Shown in pieces: positions 28,464 through 39,291 of a DNA stretch of 64,000 nt (the stretch's first letter is position 1; each line of letters opens with the position of its first letter). A program made the position numbers and the translations under genes. This DNA is from Burkholderiales bacterium. Lineage in GTDB: Bacteria > Pseudomonadota > Gammaproteobacteria > Burkholderiales > Burkholderiaceae_C. Location: the NCBI GenBank assembly GCA_947453625.1, contig CANGHK010000015.1, positions 1 to 64,000 on the forward strand, written 5' to 3'. The notes under the pieces are model-generated. The model searched no databases. It worked only from the letters and a program-made list of their open reading frames with translations, and had not been told where the DNA came from.

Positions 28464-29334
28464 CACCTCCGCAGCTTCCCCTCCCCCCGCGCCCGCTTCG
28501 TTGCCCGTCCACCACGACACCGGAGCAGCCGGTGCGATGCTGCGCGCTGCGCGCCAGCAGCAGGGTCTGCATATCGACGCCTTGGCGGCAGCCATCAAGG
28601 TGTCGGCGGCCAAGCTCGAGGCGCTGGAGTCCGGCCGCTACCACGAACTGCTCGACGTCACCTTCGCGCGCGCACTGGCGCAAACCATCTGCCGCGTGCT
28701 CAAGATCGATCCGGCGCTGGTGCTGGCGCAGATGCCGGGCGCGCCGCCCGACGCGCTGGGCCGGGTCGACGGTGGGCTGAACACACCGTTCCGCGAGCGG
28801 CCCGGTCGCGTCGTGCCGGGCGATTGGGTGCCCTGGCGCCATCCGGTGCTGTGGCTGGTGGCGCTGCTGCTGATCGCCGCGGCGGCCTTTGTGCTGGTGC
28901 CCACAACGGCGGTGCGCGACCTGCCCCTGCCGGGTGGCAGCGCGGCAGGTCCTGCGGTGATGCCCGCGTTGCCTTCCAATGCGGCCTCGGGCGTGGTCGA
29001 CGGCCGGTTCGTGCCGACCGCCGAGGCACCGGTGCCGGTGGCCAGCCTGACCGGCAGCGGTGCCGTCGCGTTGGCGTCGCCCGCCAACCGCGGCCTGGGC
29101 GATGCCATCGCTCTGCGGGCGCTTCAACCCAGCTGGGTGCAGGTCGTTGACGGCAGTGGCCAGACGCTGATGGCCCGCCTGGTTCCCGCAGGCGAAACCG
29201 TCGAATTGACCGCCACACCGCCACTGCGCCTCAAAATCGGCAATGTCAGCGGCACCGAGCTCAGCTTTCGCGGCAAGCCGGTTGACCTGAAGCCCCTCGC
29301 GCGCGACAACATCGCCAACATCACCCTGCCTTGA
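28456..29334 (+). CDS. rodZ: RodZ-like helix-turn-helix membrane protein
   Basis: Bitopic protein linking MreB filaments to the envelope and helping rod shape. It has 292 residues. A cytoplasmic Xre-type HTH (about 26-92, [22 protein letters not shown]) and a single membrane helix (about 130-149, [19 protein letters not shown]) are visible. A Ser/Ala/Pro-rich linker and a C-terminal periplasmic DUF4115 domain (about 210-292, [14 protein letters not shown]) follow. The ATG at 28456 overlaps the end of pilW. Precedes ispG as in many proteobacteria. Confidence 0.88.
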   Translation: MTDTSAASPPPAPASLPVHHDTGAAGAMLRAARQQQGLHIDALAAAIKVSAAKLEALESGRYHELLDVTFARALAQTICRVLKIDPALVLAQMPGAPPDALGRVDGGLNTPFRERPGRVVPGDWVPWRHPVLWLVALLLIAAAAFVLVPTTAVRDLPLPGGSAAGPAVMPALPSNAASGVVDGRFVPTAEAPVPVASLTGSGAVALASPANRGLGDAIALRALQPSWVQVVDGSGQTLMARLVPAGETVELTATPPLRLKIGNVSGTELSFRGKPVDLKPLARDNIANITLP

Positions 29335-29377
29335 TCGGCGCTACGCCTTTAGCGGTCTTCCCGACCCCCAGCTGACC

Positions 29378-30658
29378 ATGTCCATCGACACTCCAGACGA
29401 CCTGCTGTTGATCACCCCTTCACTGCCCGCTGCGCGGCGCTCGCGCCAGGCGCGGGTGGTCTGGGGCGACCGGGTGGTCACCGTGGGTGGAGACGCACCT
29501 GTGCGGGTGCAGGCCATGACCAACACCGACACCGTGGACGTGATCGGCACCGCGATCCAGGTCAAGGAACTGGCGATCGCAGGCTCGGAGATGGTGCGCA
29601 TCACCGTCAACACGCCTGAGGCGGCGCAGGCCGTGCCGCATATCCGCGAGCAACTCGACCGCATGGGTGTCGACGTGCCGCTGATCGGCGACTTCCACTA
29701 CAACGGCCACACCTTGCTGACCGAGCATCCGGCCTGTGCTGCCGCGCTGTCCAAGTACCGCATCAACCCGGGCAATGTCGGCAAGGGTCAGAAGCGCGAC
29801 CGCCAGTTCGCCCAGATGATCGAGGCCGCCTGCCGCCATGACAAGCCGGTGCGCATCGGCGTCAACTGGGGCAGCCTGGACCAGGAACTGCTGGCCCAGA
29901 TGATGGACGACAACGCCGGCCGCGCCACGCCCTGGGATGCCAGGCAGGTGATGTACCAGGCGTTGATCCAGTCCGCGCTGCAGTCGGCCGCCTGGGCGCG
30001 GGAGTTGGGCCTGAGCGCCAACCAGATCATCATCAGTTGCAAGGTCAGCGGCGTGCAGGACCTGATCACCGTCTACCAAGCCTTGGCCGCGCGCTGTGAC
30101 TATCCGCTGCACCTGGGCCTGACCGAGGCTGGCATGGGCACCAAGGGCACGGTGGCTTCGGCCGTGGCAATGGGCCAACTGCTGCAGCAAGGCATAGGCG
30201 ACACCATCCGGGTCAGCCTGACGCCGCAGCCCGGCGAGTCCCGCACGCAGGAGGTGGTGGTGGCGCTGGAGATCCTGCAGGCACTCGGCCTGCGCAACTT
30301 CAACCCCAGCGTGACCGCCTGTCCGGGCTGTGGCCGCACCACCAGCACGACCTTCCAGGAGCTGGCCAAGCAGATCGATGACCACCTGCGCTCGATGATG
30401 CCGGTGTGGAAGCTCAAGTACCCTGGCGTCGAGAACATGAAGCTCGCGGTGATGGGTTGCATCGTCAACGGTCCTGGCGAGAGCAAGCATGCCGACATCG
30501 GCATCAGCCTGCCCGGCACCGGCGAGGCGCCGGCCGCACCCGTCTTCATCGACGGCCAGAAGGCGATGACGTTGCGCGGCGCGGGCATCGCGCAGGAGTT
30601 CCACCGCATCGTCGAAACCTACATCGAGCGCCGTTACGGCACGCCGAGCGCCGCCTGA
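29378..30658 (+). CDS. ispG: 4-hydroxy-3-methylbut-2-en-1-yl diphosphate synthase
   Basis: 4Fe-4S enzyme of the MEP isoprenoid pathway, converting MEcPP to HMBPP. It has 426 residues, longer than E. coli (372) as usual in betaproteobacteria. The cluster cysteines are Cys315 and Cys318 (CPGCGRTT) and Cys361 ([14 protein letters not shown]). [11 protein letters not shown] marks the TIM barrel. dxr, another gene of the same pathway, and uppS, a user of its products, lie later in the window. Confidence 0.98.
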   Translation: MSIDTPDDLLLITPSLPAARRSRQARVVWGDRVVTVGGDAPVRVQAMTNTDTVDVIGTAIQVKELAIAGSEMVRITVNTPEAAQAVPHIREQLDRMGVDVPLIGDFHYNGHTLLTEHPACAAALSKYRINPGNVGKGQKRDRQFAQMIEAACRHDKPVRIGVNWGSLDQELLAQMMDDNAGRATPWDARQVMYQALIQSALQSAAWARELGLSANQIIISCKVSGVQDLITVYQALAARCDYPLHLGLTEAGMGTKGTVASAVAMGQLLQQGIGDTIRVSLTPQPGESRTQEVVVALEILQALGLRNFNPSVTACPGCGRTTSTTFQELAKQIDDHLRSMMPVWKLKYPGVENMKLAVMGCIVNGPGESKHADIGISLPGTGEAPAAPVFIDGQKAMTLRGAGIAQEFHRIVETYIERRYGTPSAA

Positions 30659-30732
30659 CGTCTTCCGTCCTGGCGGGCCGATCCGATCCCTGACTGACTT
30701 TTTGGCGGTCCACCGCGTGGGCCGCACCCCAC

Positions 30733-32019
30733 ATGGCCGAGCCCCTGCAAGCCGTCAAAGGCATGAACGACATCCTGCCGCCGGATTCCGCGCGCTGGGA
30801 ATGGCTGGAAGACACCGTGCGGGCGCTGATGCGCCGCTACGGTTACCTCAACATCCGCACGCCCATCGTCGAGCCCACGCCGCTGTTCGTGCGCGGTCTC
30901 GGCCAGGTGACCGACATCGTCGAGAAGGAGATGTACTCCTTCGAGGATTCGATGAACGGCGACCAGTTGACGCTGCGCCCCGAGAACACCGCCGGCGTGG
31001 TGCGCGCGGCGATCGAGCACTCGATGCTCTACGACGGTGGCAAGCGTCTTTTCTACATCGGGCCGATGTTCCGCCACGAGCGGCCGCAGCGCGGGCGCTA
31101 CCGCCAGTTCCACCAGGTGGGGGTCGAGGCGCTGGGCTTCGGCGGGCCCGAGACCGACGCCGAGGTGATCCTGATGGCGCGCGCGCTGTGGCGCGACCTG
31201 GGGCTGGCCGACGTGCGGCTGGAACTCAACAGCCTGGGCGTGCCGGACGAGCGCCGCGCCCACCGGGCCGCGCTGATCGGCTATCTCGAGGCCCATGCCG
31301 ACCTGCTCGACGCCGAGGCGCAACGCCGGCTGCACAGCAACCCGCTGCGCATCCTCGACACCAAGAACCCGGCGATGCAGGACCTGGTCAACGCCGCGCC
31401 GCAGCTGATGGGTTTTCTGGGCGAGGGTTCGCTCAAGCATTTCCACGCCGTGAAGTCGGCGCTGGACGCCGTCGGCCAGCCCTTCACGGTCAACCCGCGC
31501 CTGGTGCGCGGCATGGACTACTACACCCACACGGTGTTCGAGTGGGTCAGTCCCAAGCTCGGCGCCCAGGGCACGATCTGCGGCGGTGGCCGCTACGATG
31601 GCCTGGTCGAGATGATCGGCGGCAAACCCGCACCCGGCGTGGGCTGGGGCATGGGGCTGGAGCGCGTGCTCGACCTGCTGCAGCAAAGCGGCATCGCGCC
31701 ACCCGCGCTGCTGCCCGACGCCTACGCCGTGCTGCCGGATGCGGCCGCGCTGAGCCCGGCGATCGCCACCGTGGAAGCGCTGCGCGCGGCCGGCGCGGCC
31801 GTGGTGATGCACGCCGGCGGCGCTTCCGGGCTGGGCAGCATGAAATCACAGTTCAAGAGGGCCGACGCCAGCGGCGCCAGGTTTGCGCTGGTGTTCGGCG
31901 GCAACGAACTGGCCCAGGGCATGGTCGCGCTCAAGCCGCTGCGCGACGCCGTGGCCCCGCAAGTGCTGCGCCCGCTGGCAGACCCCGCCGGTTGGGCGCA
32001 CGAACTGCGCAACGCATAA
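30733..32019 (+). CDS. hisS: Histidyl-tRNA synthetase
   Basis: Class II aminoacyl-tRNA synthetase charging tRNA-His, 428 residues. It begins with the HisRS pattern [20 protein letters not shown]. Motif 2 is [18 protein letters not shown], the histidine-A block is [15 protein letters not shown], and the C-terminal anticodon-binding domain covers about 330-428. This separates it from the paralogue hisZ at 39612, which lacks these functions. Confidence 0.98.
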   Translation: MAEPLQAVKGMNDILPPDSARWEWLEDTVRALMRRYGYLNIRTPIVEPTPLFVRGLGQVTDIVEKEMYSFEDSMNGDQLTLRPENTAGVVRAAIEHSMLYDGGKRLFYIGPMFRHERPQRGRYRQFHQVGVEALGFGGPETDAEVILMARALWRDLGLADVRLELNSLGVPDERRAHRAALIGYLEAHADLLDAEAQRRLHSNPLRILDTKNPAMQDLVNAAPQLMGFLGEGSLKHFHAVKSALDAVGQPFTVNPRLVRGMDYYTHTVFEWVSPKLGAQGTICGGGRYDGLVEMIGGKPAPGVGWGMGLERVLDLLQQSGIAPPALLPDAYAVLPDAAALSPAIATVEALRAAGAAVVMHAGGASGLGSMKSQFKRADASGARFALVFGGNELAQGMVALKPLRDAVAPQVLRPLADPAGWAHELRNA

Positions 32020-32129
32020 TCCGCCCCTAGGGTCGGTCGCCGGGCGCCGCCCCGAGATCAATCCATTTCCCTGGGGCGAACAACCGCTGCCGGGGCATTC
32101 AAGTTTCCCGATCAAAGACAACAGGCGTC

Positions 32130-32804
32130 ATGGCGAATACTCTCGACCTGCAAGAGCAGGAACAACTCGACGAACTCAAGGCTTTCTGGAAGCAGTATGG
32201 CAACCTGATCACCTGGGTGATCACCGCCTGCCTGTTGGGATTCGCTGGCTGGAATGCCTGGGGTTGGTACCAGCGCGACCAGGCCACCCAGGCCAGCGCG
32301 ATGTTTGACGAACTCGACAAGGCGGCCTCCGCCGGTGATGCCGACAAGGTGGGTCGCGTCTTCGGTGACCTGAAGCAGCGCTTCGGCGGCACCGCCTACG
32401 CCCAGCAGGGCGGCCTGCTGGCGGCCCGTCTGCAGTACGAAAAAGGCCAGCCCGACGCGGCCAAGGCCAGCCTGGGTTGGGTGGCCGAGAACGCCACCGA
32501 GGACGAATACCGCGCGATCGCCAGGCTGCGGCTGGCGGGGGTGCTGCTCGACGCCAAGCAGTTCGAGCCCGCGCTGAAGGCGCTGGACGCCGTCCCGGGC
32601 AAGGAGTTTGCAGCCCTGGTGGCCGACCGCCGCGGCGATGTGCTGCTGGCCCAGGGCAAGAAGGACGAGGCCCGCGCTTCCTACCAGTCGGCCTTCAAGG
32701 CGATGAGCGAGAAGCAGGACTACCGCCGGCTTATCGAGGCCAAGTTGACTGCGCTGGGTGCGCCGCCGGCAACCGACGCGGCCGCCGCGGGGACGGGCAA
32801 ATGA
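32130..32804 (+). CDS. yfgM: YfgM-like ancillary SecYEG translocon subunit
   Basis: Single-pass inner-membrane protein with a periplasmic TPR domain that associates with SecYEG and periplasmic chaperones in E. coli. It has 224 residues. The N-terminus is LQEQEQLDELKAFWKQYG, followed by a membrane helix (about 26-47) and TPR-like helices (RFGGTAYAQQGGLLAARLQY). The ATG of bamB overlaps its stop, giving the standard hisS-yfgM-bamB-der order. Confidence 0.92.
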   Translation: MANTLDLQEQEQLDELKAFWKQYGNLITWVITACLLGFAGWNAWGWYQRDQATQASAMFDELDKAASAGDADKVGRVFGDLKQRFGGTAYAQQGGLLAARLQYEKGQPDAAKASLGWVAENATEDEYRAIARLRLAGVLLDAKQFEPALKALDAVPGKEFAALVADRRGDVLLAQGKKDEARASYQSAFKAMSEKQDYRRLIEAKLTALGAPPATDAAAAGTGK

Positions 32805-33937
32805 CGCGTCGCTTGGTCTCGGTGCTGGCCTTGGCCGCCGCGGCGTGGCTGGCGGCCGGCCTGTCGGGCTGCGCCGCCGACCGGCCCAAGCCGGCCGAAC
32901 TGGAGAGTCTCAAGCCCGAGATCGCCGGCCGCCAGGTTTGGAGCGCAAGAGTCGACTCGGTGCAGTTTCCGCTGGCGGTGGCGGTGCGCGACGGCAGCTT
33001 CGTCGTTGCCGGCACCGACGGCACGGTGCTGGCCCTCGACGCCCAGAGCGGTCGCGAACTGTGGCGCGGCCAGGCCGGTGCCAAGTTGTCGGCCGGCGTC
33101 GGCAGCGATGGCCGTTTTGCCGCAGTCGTCAGCATCGACAACGAGTTGGTGGTCCTGGACAAGGGCACCAAGCTGTGGACCACGCGCCTGGCGTCGCGCA
33201 CCACGACCGCGCCGCTGGTGGCCGGCGAGCGGGTGTTCGTGGTCGGCGTCGACCGGGTGGTGCATGCCTTCGACGCGCTGGACGGTCGCCGCCTGTGGAC
33301 TTTCCAGCGCCCCGCCGAGCCGTTGACACTGGCCCAGCCCGGCGTGCTGGCGGCCTACAAGAACACGCTGGTGGCCGGCATCGGTGCGGTGCTGTTCGGC
33401 ATCGACCCGACCACCGGCAGCGTACGCTGGGAGGCCGCGATCACCTCGCCGCGCGGCACCAACGAGGTCGAGCGCCTGAACGATCTGGTCGGCCCGCTGC
33501 TGCGGGTGGGCGACACGCTGTGCGCGCGCGCTTTCCAGACCGCCGTGGGCTGCGTGGCGGTCAGTGAAGACAACCGCGCCAGCGTGCGCTGGAGCCGCAA
33601 CGCCGGCGGCCTGCAGGCGCTGGGTGGTGACGCCGATTTCGTCTTTGGCGCCGATGCATCGAACCGCGTCAGTGCCTGGCGCGCCAGTGGCGGCGAACTG
33701 GCCTGGACCCAGGAGCGCTTGCTGTACCGCAGCCTGAGCGCGCCGCTGTCGGCCGGCAAGACGGTCACCTTCGGTGACCTGGAGGGCCAGGTGCACTTTC
33801 TGTCGCGCGAGGACGGCAAGACGCTGCTGCGTCTGCCCACCGACGGCTCGCCTGTGGTCGCGCAACCGGTGCTGTCGGGCACGACGATGCTGGTCGTCAC
33901 CCGCAACGGTGGTCTTTTTGCATTCCGCCCCGAATGA
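32801..33937 (+). CDS. bamB: Outer-membrane assembly lipoprotein BamB
   Basis: PQQ-like beta-propeller lipoprotein of the BAM complex, binding BamA. It has 378 residues from ATG 32801 (overlapping the yfgM stop). The signal peptide ends in the lipobox LSGC (Cys24). Propeller blades carry the repeated pattern ALDAQSGRELWR, AFDALDGRRLWTF and GIDPTTGSVRWE. The frame is open upstream but lies within yfgM. Partners bamA and bamD are both in this window. Confidence 0.96.
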   Translation: MTRRLVSVLALAAAAWLAAGLSGCAADRPKPAELESLKPEIAGRQVWSARVDSVQFPLAVAVRDGSFVVAGTDGTVLALDAQSGRELWRGQAGAKLSAGVGSDGRFAAVVSIDNELVVLDKGTKLWTTRLASRTTTAPLVAGERVFVVGVDRVVHAFDALDGRRLWTFQRPAEPLTLAQPGVLAAYKNTLVAGIGAVLFGIDPTTGSVRWEAAITSPRGTNEVERLNDLVGPLLRVGDTLCARAFQTAVGCVAVSEDNRASVRWSRNAGGLQALGGDADFVFGADASNRVSAWRASGGELAWTQERLLYRSLSAPLSAGKTVTFGDLEGQVHFLSREDGKTLLRLPTDGSPVVAQPVLSGTTMLVVTRNGGLFAFRPE

Positions 33938-34001
33938 ATCGGGGCTGTTCCGCTTGTTTTCTCCTGATTTTTTCTGATTTGCTGAACCAAGGCCCACGAC
34001 C

Positions 34002-35339
34002 ATGAAACCGGTGATCGCCCTGGTGGGGCGGCCCAACGTGGGCAAGTCCACCCTGTTCAACCGCTTGACCAAGAGCCGCGACGCCATCGTCGCGGACTAC
34101 GCCGGCCTGACCCGCGACCGCCATTACGGCGATGCCAAGCAGGGCGGGCATGAGTTCATCGTCATCGACACCGGTGGCTTCGAGCCCGAGAAGCCGACCG
34201 GCATCGTGGCGATGATGGCGCGCCAGACCAAGGCGGCAGTGGCCGAGGCCGATGCGGTGATCTTCGTCGTCGACGCGCGCAACGGCGTGTCGGGCCAGGA
34301 CCACGACATCGCGCGCTATCTGCGTGGCGCCAACAAGCGCGTGCTGCTGTGCGTCAACAAGGCCGAGGGCCTGACCGAATCACCGCTGCTGGCCGAGTTC
34401 CATGAACTCGGCATGGGCGAGCCGCATCCGATTTCGGCCTCGCACGGCCAGGGCATACGCAGCCTGATCGACGCCGCGCTGGTCGAATTCCCGGTGCCCG
34501 AGGAGGACGAGGAGGCCACCGACGAGAACAAGCCCATCCGCCTGGCGGTGGCCGGCCGGCCCAACGTCGGCAAGAGCACGCTGATCAACACCTGGTTGGG
34601 CGAGGAGCGGCTGGTCGCCTTTGACCAGCCCGGCACCACGCGCGACGCCATCAGCGTGCCCTTCGAGCGCGCCGGTCAGCAGTTCGAACTGATCGACACC
34701 GCCGGCCTGCGCCGCAAGGGCAAGGTGTTCGAGGCGATCGAGAAGTTCTCGGTCGTCAAGACGCTGCAGGCGATCTCGGACGCCAACGTCGTGCTGCTGC
34801 TGATCGATGCCACCCAGGGCGTCAGCGACCAGGACGCCCATATCGCCGGTTACGTCCTCGAGGCCGGCCGGGCGGTGGTGATAGCGATCAACAAATGGGA
34901 TGCGGTCGACGCCTACCAGCGCCAGATGCTCGAGCGCTCGGTCGAGCAGCGGCTGCCGTTCCTGAAGTTCGCCGAGGTGCTGCATATCTCGGCGATCAAG
35001 CGCCAGGGTCTGGCGCCGGTCTGGAAGGCGATCGCCGCGGCGCACGCGTCGGCGGTGCGCAAGATGAGCACGCCGGTGCTGACGCGGCTGCTGCAGGAGG
35101 CCGTGCAACACCAGGCGCCCCAGCGCAGCGGCGCTTTCCGGCCCAAACTGCGTTACGCCCACCAGGGTGGCCAGAACCCGCCTATCGTGGTGATCCACGG
35201 CACCGGGCTCGAGCATGTGACCGAGGCCTACAAGCGTTTTCTCGAGGGCCGGGTGCGCGAGCATTTCAAGCTCGTCGGTACGCCGTTGCGAATTCAATTC
35301 AAGTCGGCACGGAACCCTTTCGATACCGACAAGGTCTGA
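34002..35339 (+). CDS. der: Ribosome biogenesis GTPase Der (EngA)
   Basis: Essential tandem-GTPase that helps 50S maturation, 445 residues. The first G1 loop is GRPNVGKST (9-17) and the second is GRPNVGKST near 182, each followed by DxxG (DTGGF, DTAGL) and NKxD-type (NKAE, NKWD) motifs. The C-terminal KH-like domain starts near 355. An acidic linker ([11 protein letters not shown]) joins the two G domains. GTPase hflX follows after hfq. Confidence 0.98.
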   Translation: MKPVIALVGRPNVGKSTLFNRLTKSRDAIVADYAGLTRDRHYGDAKQGGHEFIVIDTGGFEPEKPTGIVAMMARQTKAAVAEADAVIFVVDARNGVSGQDHDIARYLRGANKRVLLCVNKAEGLTESPLLAEFHELGMGEPHPISASHGQGIRSLIDAALVEFPVPEEDEEATDENKPIRLAVAGRPNVGKSTLINTWLGEERLVAFDQPGTTRDAISVPFERAGQQFELIDTAGLRRKGKVFEAIEKFSVVKTLQAISDANVVLLLIDATQGVSDQDAHIAGYVLEAGRAVVIAINKWDAVDAYQRQMLERSVEQRLPFLKFAEVLHISAIKRQGLAPVWKAIAAAHASAVRKMSTPVLTRLLQEAVQHQAPQRSGAFRPKLRYAHQGGQNPPIVVIHGTGLEHVTEAYKRFLEGRVREHFKLVGTPLRIQFKSARNPFDTDKV

Positions 35340-35357
35340 CCCCGCTGAAACGGTCTG

Positions 35358-35373
35358 GGCTGTCCTGACAGCC
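35358..35373 (+). other. Hairpin between der and hfq
   Basis: GGCTGT-cctg-ACAGCC, a 6-bp stem 19 bases after the der stop, with no T-run. A TGTGATAAG sequence at 35404-35412 could serve as an extended -10 for hfq. Both calls are tentative. Confidence 0.35.
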
Positions 35374-35449
35374 GCTGTCCCGGCGCTTGGGCGCTTTCCC
35401 TGATGTGATAAGGTGATCGCATCAAAACTTTCAAACACGGAGCCATATC

Positions 35450-35692
35450 GTGAGCAACAAAGGGCAACTGCTGCAAGACCCGTTCCTGAACCTGCTGCGC
35501 AAGGAGCATGTTCCGGTCTCGATCTACCTCGTCAACGGCATCAAACTGCAAGGGCATATCGAGTCCTTCGACCAGTATGTCGTGTTGCTGCGCAACACTG
35601 TGACGCAGATGGTCTACAAGCACGCGATCTCCACCGTGGTGCCGGGCCGTCCGGTCAACTTCCACGCCGCAGAGCCGGTCGAGCCGGCTTGA
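35450..35692 (+). CDS. hfq: RNA chaperone Hfq
   Basis: Sm-like hexameric RNA chaperone that pairs sRNAs with mRNAs. It has 80 residues. It begins [20 protein letters not shown], with the Sm1 motif through [20 protein letters not shown] and the Sm2 block [10 protein letters not shown]. The start codon is GTG at 35450 with CGGAG upstream. It is the first of hfq-hflX-hflK-hflC. The short C-terminal tail is typical for the group. Confidence 0.98.
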   Translation: MSNKGQLLQDPFLNLLRKEHVPVSIYLVNGIKLQGHIESFDQYVVLLRNTVTQMVYKHAISTVVPGRPVNFHAAEPVEPA

Positions 35693-35730
35693 GCCGGCCT
35701 TCTGGCCGAGACGCCGACGCCGCACCCATC

Positions 35731-37014
35731 TTGAAGTCCGATCAGCGGGACGACCCCTCGCTGACCCGTGCCGGTCCGGCCAAGGTGGTGCTGGTGGGCG
35801 TGGATTTCGGCCGCGGACAGTTTTTCGACCCCACGCTGGATGAGTTGGCGCTGCTGGCCGAGAGTGCCGGTGATGTGCCCGTCGAGCGCGTGACGGCGCG
35901 CCGCAAGGCGCCTGATCCGGCGCTGTTCGTCGGCAGCGGCAAGGCCGACGAGATCAAGACTCTGGTGCAGATGCACGGTGCCGAATGCGTGATCTTCGAC
36001 CAGGCCTTGTCGCCGGCGCAGCAGCGCAACCTGGAGCGCCACCTCGGCGTGGCCGTGGCCGACCGCACGGCGCTGATTCTCGAGATCTTTGCCCAGCGCG
36101 CGCAGAGCCACGAGGGCAAGCTGCAGGTCGAACTGGCGCGACTGCAGTACCTGTCTTCGCGGCTGGTGCGGCGCTGGAGCCACCTGGAGCGCCAGACCGG
36201 CGGTGCCGGCCAGCGCGGTGGTCCTGGCGAGGCTCAGATCGAGCTCGATCGCCGGATGATCGATGAGCGCGTCAAGTCGCTGAAGGCCAGGCTGGACAAG
36301 GTCAAGCGCCAGCGTGGCACCCAGCGCGACAAGCGGCGCAACAGCGGCAGTTTTCGGGTCTCGCTTGTGGGCTACACCAACGCCGGCAAGACCACGTTGT
36401 TCAACGCCCTGGTCAAGGCGCGCAGCTACGCCGCCGACCAGTTGTTCGCCACGCTCGACACCACCACCCGGTCGCTGTACCTCGAAGCGCTGGGCGGCAC
36501 TGTGTCGCTGTCGGACACCGTGGGTTTCATCCGCGACCTGCCGCACAAACTGGTCAAGGCCTTCGAGGCCACGCTGCAGGAGGCCACCGACGCCGACCTG
36601 CTGCTGCATGTGGTCGACGCTGCCAGCCCGCTGCTGCAGGAGCAGCGCGACGAGGTCGAGCGGGTGCTGCACGAGATCGGCGCCGCCGATGTGCCGCAGA
36701 TCCTGGTCTTCAACAAGCTCGACCGGCTCGAAGCGCTGCCGCGCGAGCTGCAAGATTGGGTCGAGGGCGTGGGCGGCGTGGCGGTGCCGCGGGTGTTTGT
36801 CAGCGCCTTGCAGGGCACCGGTCTGGACCTGCTGCGCAATATGGTCGCGCAGGCCGCGTCGGCCAAGGGCTTGAATCCACCCGGCCAGTCTCCAACTGCC
36901 CAGTCGTCGGAGGAGGCCATCGAATCGGCGGCTGAAGCGGCTGATACCGCGCTCACCGAGCCGCTTGCGAACGGTGGCCCGGACGGTGTCACATTACCAT
37001 CATCGAATCCATGA
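35731..37014 (+). CDS. hflX: Ribosome-splitting GTPase HflX
   Basis: Heat-induced GTPase that splits stalled 70S ribosomes. It has about 427 residues from the TTG at 35731. The start is uncertain: no ATG or GTG fits between hfq and the conserved VVLVGVDFGRGQF, and no clear Shine-Dalgarno precedes the TTG. The N-terminal HflX domain has PDPALFVGSGKADEI and QALSPAQQRNLERHL. A Gly-rich linker GGAGQRGGPGEAQIELDRR follows. The G domain has GYTNAGKTTLFN, DTVGFIRDLP and NKLD. The Ala/Ser-rich C-terminus overlaps hflK by ATGA. Confidence 0.95.
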   Translation: MKSDQRDDPSLTRAGPAKVVLVGVDFGRGQFFDPTLDELALLAESAGDVPVERVTARRKAPDPALFVGSGKADEIKTLVQMHGAECVIFDQALSPAQQRNLERHLGVAVADRTALILEIFAQRAQSHEGKLQVELARLQYLSSRLVRRWSHLERQTGGAGQRGGPGEAQIELDRRMIDERVKSLKARLDKVKRQRGTQRDKRRNSGSFRVSLVGYTNAGKTTLFNALVKARSYAADQLFATLDTTTRSLYLEALGGTVSLSDTVGFIRDLPHKLVKAFEATLQEATDADLLLHVVDAASPLLQEQRDEVERVLHEIGAADVPQILVFNKLDRLEALPRELQDWVEGVGGVAVPRVFVSALQGTGLDLLRNMVAQAASAKGLNPPGQSPTAQSSEEAIESAAEAADTALTEPLANGGPDGVTLPSSNP

Positions 37015-38345
37015 ACATGCATGCACACCCTCATTCCGACCCTGGGCCCGCGCCGCTGGGCGCGCGATTCGCGGCATTTGCCTCGGCTGCAAGGCGCTTG
37101 ATTGCCGCGGCTGGGCGGCGCCTGACCTCGGGCCCGCTGCTGATGGCCGGCGGCCGCAACGACGGCCCGCCAGATCTCGATGAACTCTGGCGCGACTTCA
37201 ACAAGAAGCTCAGCGGTCTGTTCACCGGCAAGGGCGGCGGCAAGCCCTCGCCACAGCGCGATCCGGGCAACGGCGGGCCGTCTTTCCAGCCCGACTTCAA
37301 GAGTGCGGGCATAGGCATAGGACTGATAGGCTTGGTGGTGGTGGTGGTGTGGGCCGGCAGCGGTTTCTTCATCGTGCAGGAAGGCCAGCAAGCGATCGTC
37401 ACCACCTTCGGTCGTTACAGCGCGACCGTGGATGCCGGTTTCCAGTGGCGCCTGCCTTACCCGTTCCAGGGTCATGAGACCGTGTCGGTGACGCAGTTGC
37501 GCTCGGCCGAGATCGGCCGCAGCGCGGTGGCGCAGACCACCGGCTTGCGCGATTCGTCGATGTTGACGCAGGACGAGAACATCATCGACATCCGCTTCAC
37601 GGTGCAATACCGTTTGAAAGACGCAAAGAACTTCCTGTTCGAGAACCGCGATCCGGACAAGGCGGTCGAGCAGGCCAGCGAGTCTGCGGTGCGCGAGATC
37701 GTCGGCAAGAGCAAGGTCGACTCGGTGCTGTACGAGGCGCGCGACGCGATCGCCGCCGACCTGGTCAAGTCCATCCAGGGCCAGCTCGACCGGCTCAAGG
37801 CCGGCATCCTGATCGTGAACGTCAACGTGCAGAACGTGCAGGTGCCAGAGCAGGTGACGGCGGCCTTCAATGACGCGGTCAAGGCCGGCGCCGACCGGGA
37901 CCGCTTCAAGAACGAAGGCCAGGCCTACGCCAGTGACGTGATCCCCAAGGCCCGCGGTACGGCTGCCCGGCTGCGCGAAGAGGCAGACGGCTACAGCCAG
38001 CGCGTGGTCGCGCAGGCCGATGGTGATGCCCAGCGCTTCCGCTCGGTGCTGACCGAATACCAGAAAGCCCCAACCGTCACCCGCGACCGGATGTACATCG
38101 ACACCATGCAGCAGGTGTACTCCAGCGTCAGCAAGGTGCTGGTCGACAGCCGAAGCGGCAGCAACCTGCTGTATCTGCCGCTCGACAAGCTGATGCAGCA
38201 AGGTGCTGCCACAGGCACCGTCCAGGTGGTGCCGCAGGCGCCGCCGTCGGCCGCATTGCCTACCGACACCGGCGCCGCCGGTGCTGCCGGTGCCGATGCC
38301 CGGTCCCGCGATGGTGGTCGCAGCCGCGACCGCGACGGCCGTTGA
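37011..38345 (+). CDS. hflK: SPFH-domain membrane protease modulator HflK
   Basis: Forms with HflC the large periplasmic cage around FtsH. It has 444 residues. A 60-residue His/Ala-rich N-terminus precedes PPDLDELWRDFNKKLSGLF and a Gly/Pro linker. One membrane helix follows (about 102-120, GIGLIGLVVVVVWAGSGFF), then the SPFH/band-7 domain from about 125 (GQQAIVTTFGRYS). The C-terminal tail is Ala/Asp/Arg-rich. It starts inside the hflX stop codon; a second ATG lies two codons on. Confidence 0.96.
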   Translation: MNMHAHPHSDPGPAPLGARFAAFASAARRLIAAAGRRLTSGPLLMAGGRNDGPPDLDELWRDFNKKLSGLFTGKGGGKPSPQRDPGNGGPSFQPDFKSAGIGIGLIGLVVVVVWAGSGFFIVQEGQQAIVTTFGRYSATVDAGFQWRLPYPFQGHETVSVTQLRSAEIGRSAVAQTTGLRDSSMLTQDENIIDIRFTVQYRLKDAKNFLFENRDPDKAVEQASESAVREIVGKSKVDSVLYEARDAIAADLVKSIQGQLDRLKAGILIVNVNVQNVQVPEQVTAAFNDAVKAGADRDRFKNEGQAYASDVIPKARGTAARLREEADGYSQRVVAQADGDAQRFRSVLTEYQKAPTVTRDRMYIDTMQQVYSSVSKVLVDSRSGSNLLYLPLDKLMQQGAATGTVQVVPQAPPSAALPTDTGAAGAAGADARSRDGGRSRDRDGR

Positions 38346-38364
38346 TCCCGAAAGCCATAACAAC

Positions 38365-39276
38365 ATGAACCGAATCGGATTGATTGTTGCAGGCGCGCTG
38401 CTCGCGCTGATGCTGCTGGCCTCGACCCTGTTTGTCGTCGACCAGCGCCAACTGGCCGTGGTCTATGCCCTGGGCGAGATCAAGGAAGTGATCTCCGAGC
38501 CCGGCTTGAAGCTCAAGCTGCCGCCGCCTTTCCAGAACGTGGTGTTCCTGGACAAGCGGGTGCAGACGCTGGACAGCCCCGAGACCCGGCCCATCTTCAC
38601 CGCCGAGAAGAAGAGCCTGGTGATCGACTGGCTGGTCAAGTGGCGCATCGCCGAGCCGCGCCAGTTCATCCGCAACAACGGCACCGACCTGCGCAATCTC
38701 GAGAGCCGGCTCAGCCCGGTGGTGCAGGCTGCGTTCAACGAAGAGATCACCAAGCGCACGGTGCGTGGCGTGCTGGCGGCCGAGCGCGACAAGGTGATGC
38801 AGGACGTTCGTGCGCGCCTGAACGACGAGGCCAAGGCCTTCGGCATCGAGATCGTCGACGTGCGCATCAAGCGCGTCGACTTCGTCGCAGACATCACCGA
38901 TTCGGTCTACCGCCGGATGGAGTCCGAGCGCAAGCAGGTCGCCAACGAGTTGCGCTCGCAGGGTGCGGCCGAGGGCGAGAAGATCCGCGCCGATGCCGAC
39001 AAGCAGCGGGAGGTGATCATCGCCGAGGCCTACCGCGATGCGCAGAAGCTGAAGGGCGAGGGCGATGCCAAGGCCTCGGCGCTGTATGCCGACGCTTTCG
39101 GGCGCGATGCGCAGTTTGCCCAGTTCTACCGCAGCCTGGAGGCCTATCGGGCGAGTTTTCGCAGCAAGAGCGACGTGATGGTGGTCGATCCTGCCAGCGA
39201 TTTCTTCAAGGCGATGCGGGGTTCGGGGTCGGGTTCGGCGACGGCCGCACCCGCGGCGGCGCCGCACAAGCGCTGA
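38365..39276 (+). CDS. hflC: SPFH-domain membrane protease modulator HflC
   Basis: Partner of HflK, 303 residues. The membrane anchor is at 4-23 (IGLIVAGALLALMLLASTLF) and is followed by the SPFH domain (FVVDQRQLAVVYALGEIKE, RIKRVDFVADITDSVYRRM). A long coiled coil covers SERKQVANELRSQGAAEGEK. The frame is open upstream of ATG 38365 but there overlaps hflK. It ends with a Ser/Gly/Ala tail. Confidence 0.97.
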   Translation: MNRIGLIVAGALLALMLLASTLFVVDQRQLAVVYALGEIKEVISEPGLKLKLPPPFQNVVFLDKRVQTLDSPETRPIFTAEKKSLVIDWLVKWRIAEPRQFIRNNGTDLRNLESRLSPVVQAAFNEEITKRTVRGVLAAERDKVMQDVRARLNDEAKAFGIEIVDVRIKRVDFVADITDSVYRRMESERKQVANELRSQGAAEGEKIRADADKQREVIIAEAYRDAQKLKGEGDAKASALYADAFGRDAQFAQFYRSLEAYRASFRSKSDVMVVDPASDFFKAMRGSGSGSATAAPAAAPHKR

Positions 39277-39291
39277 GGCGCAGCGCCGTTC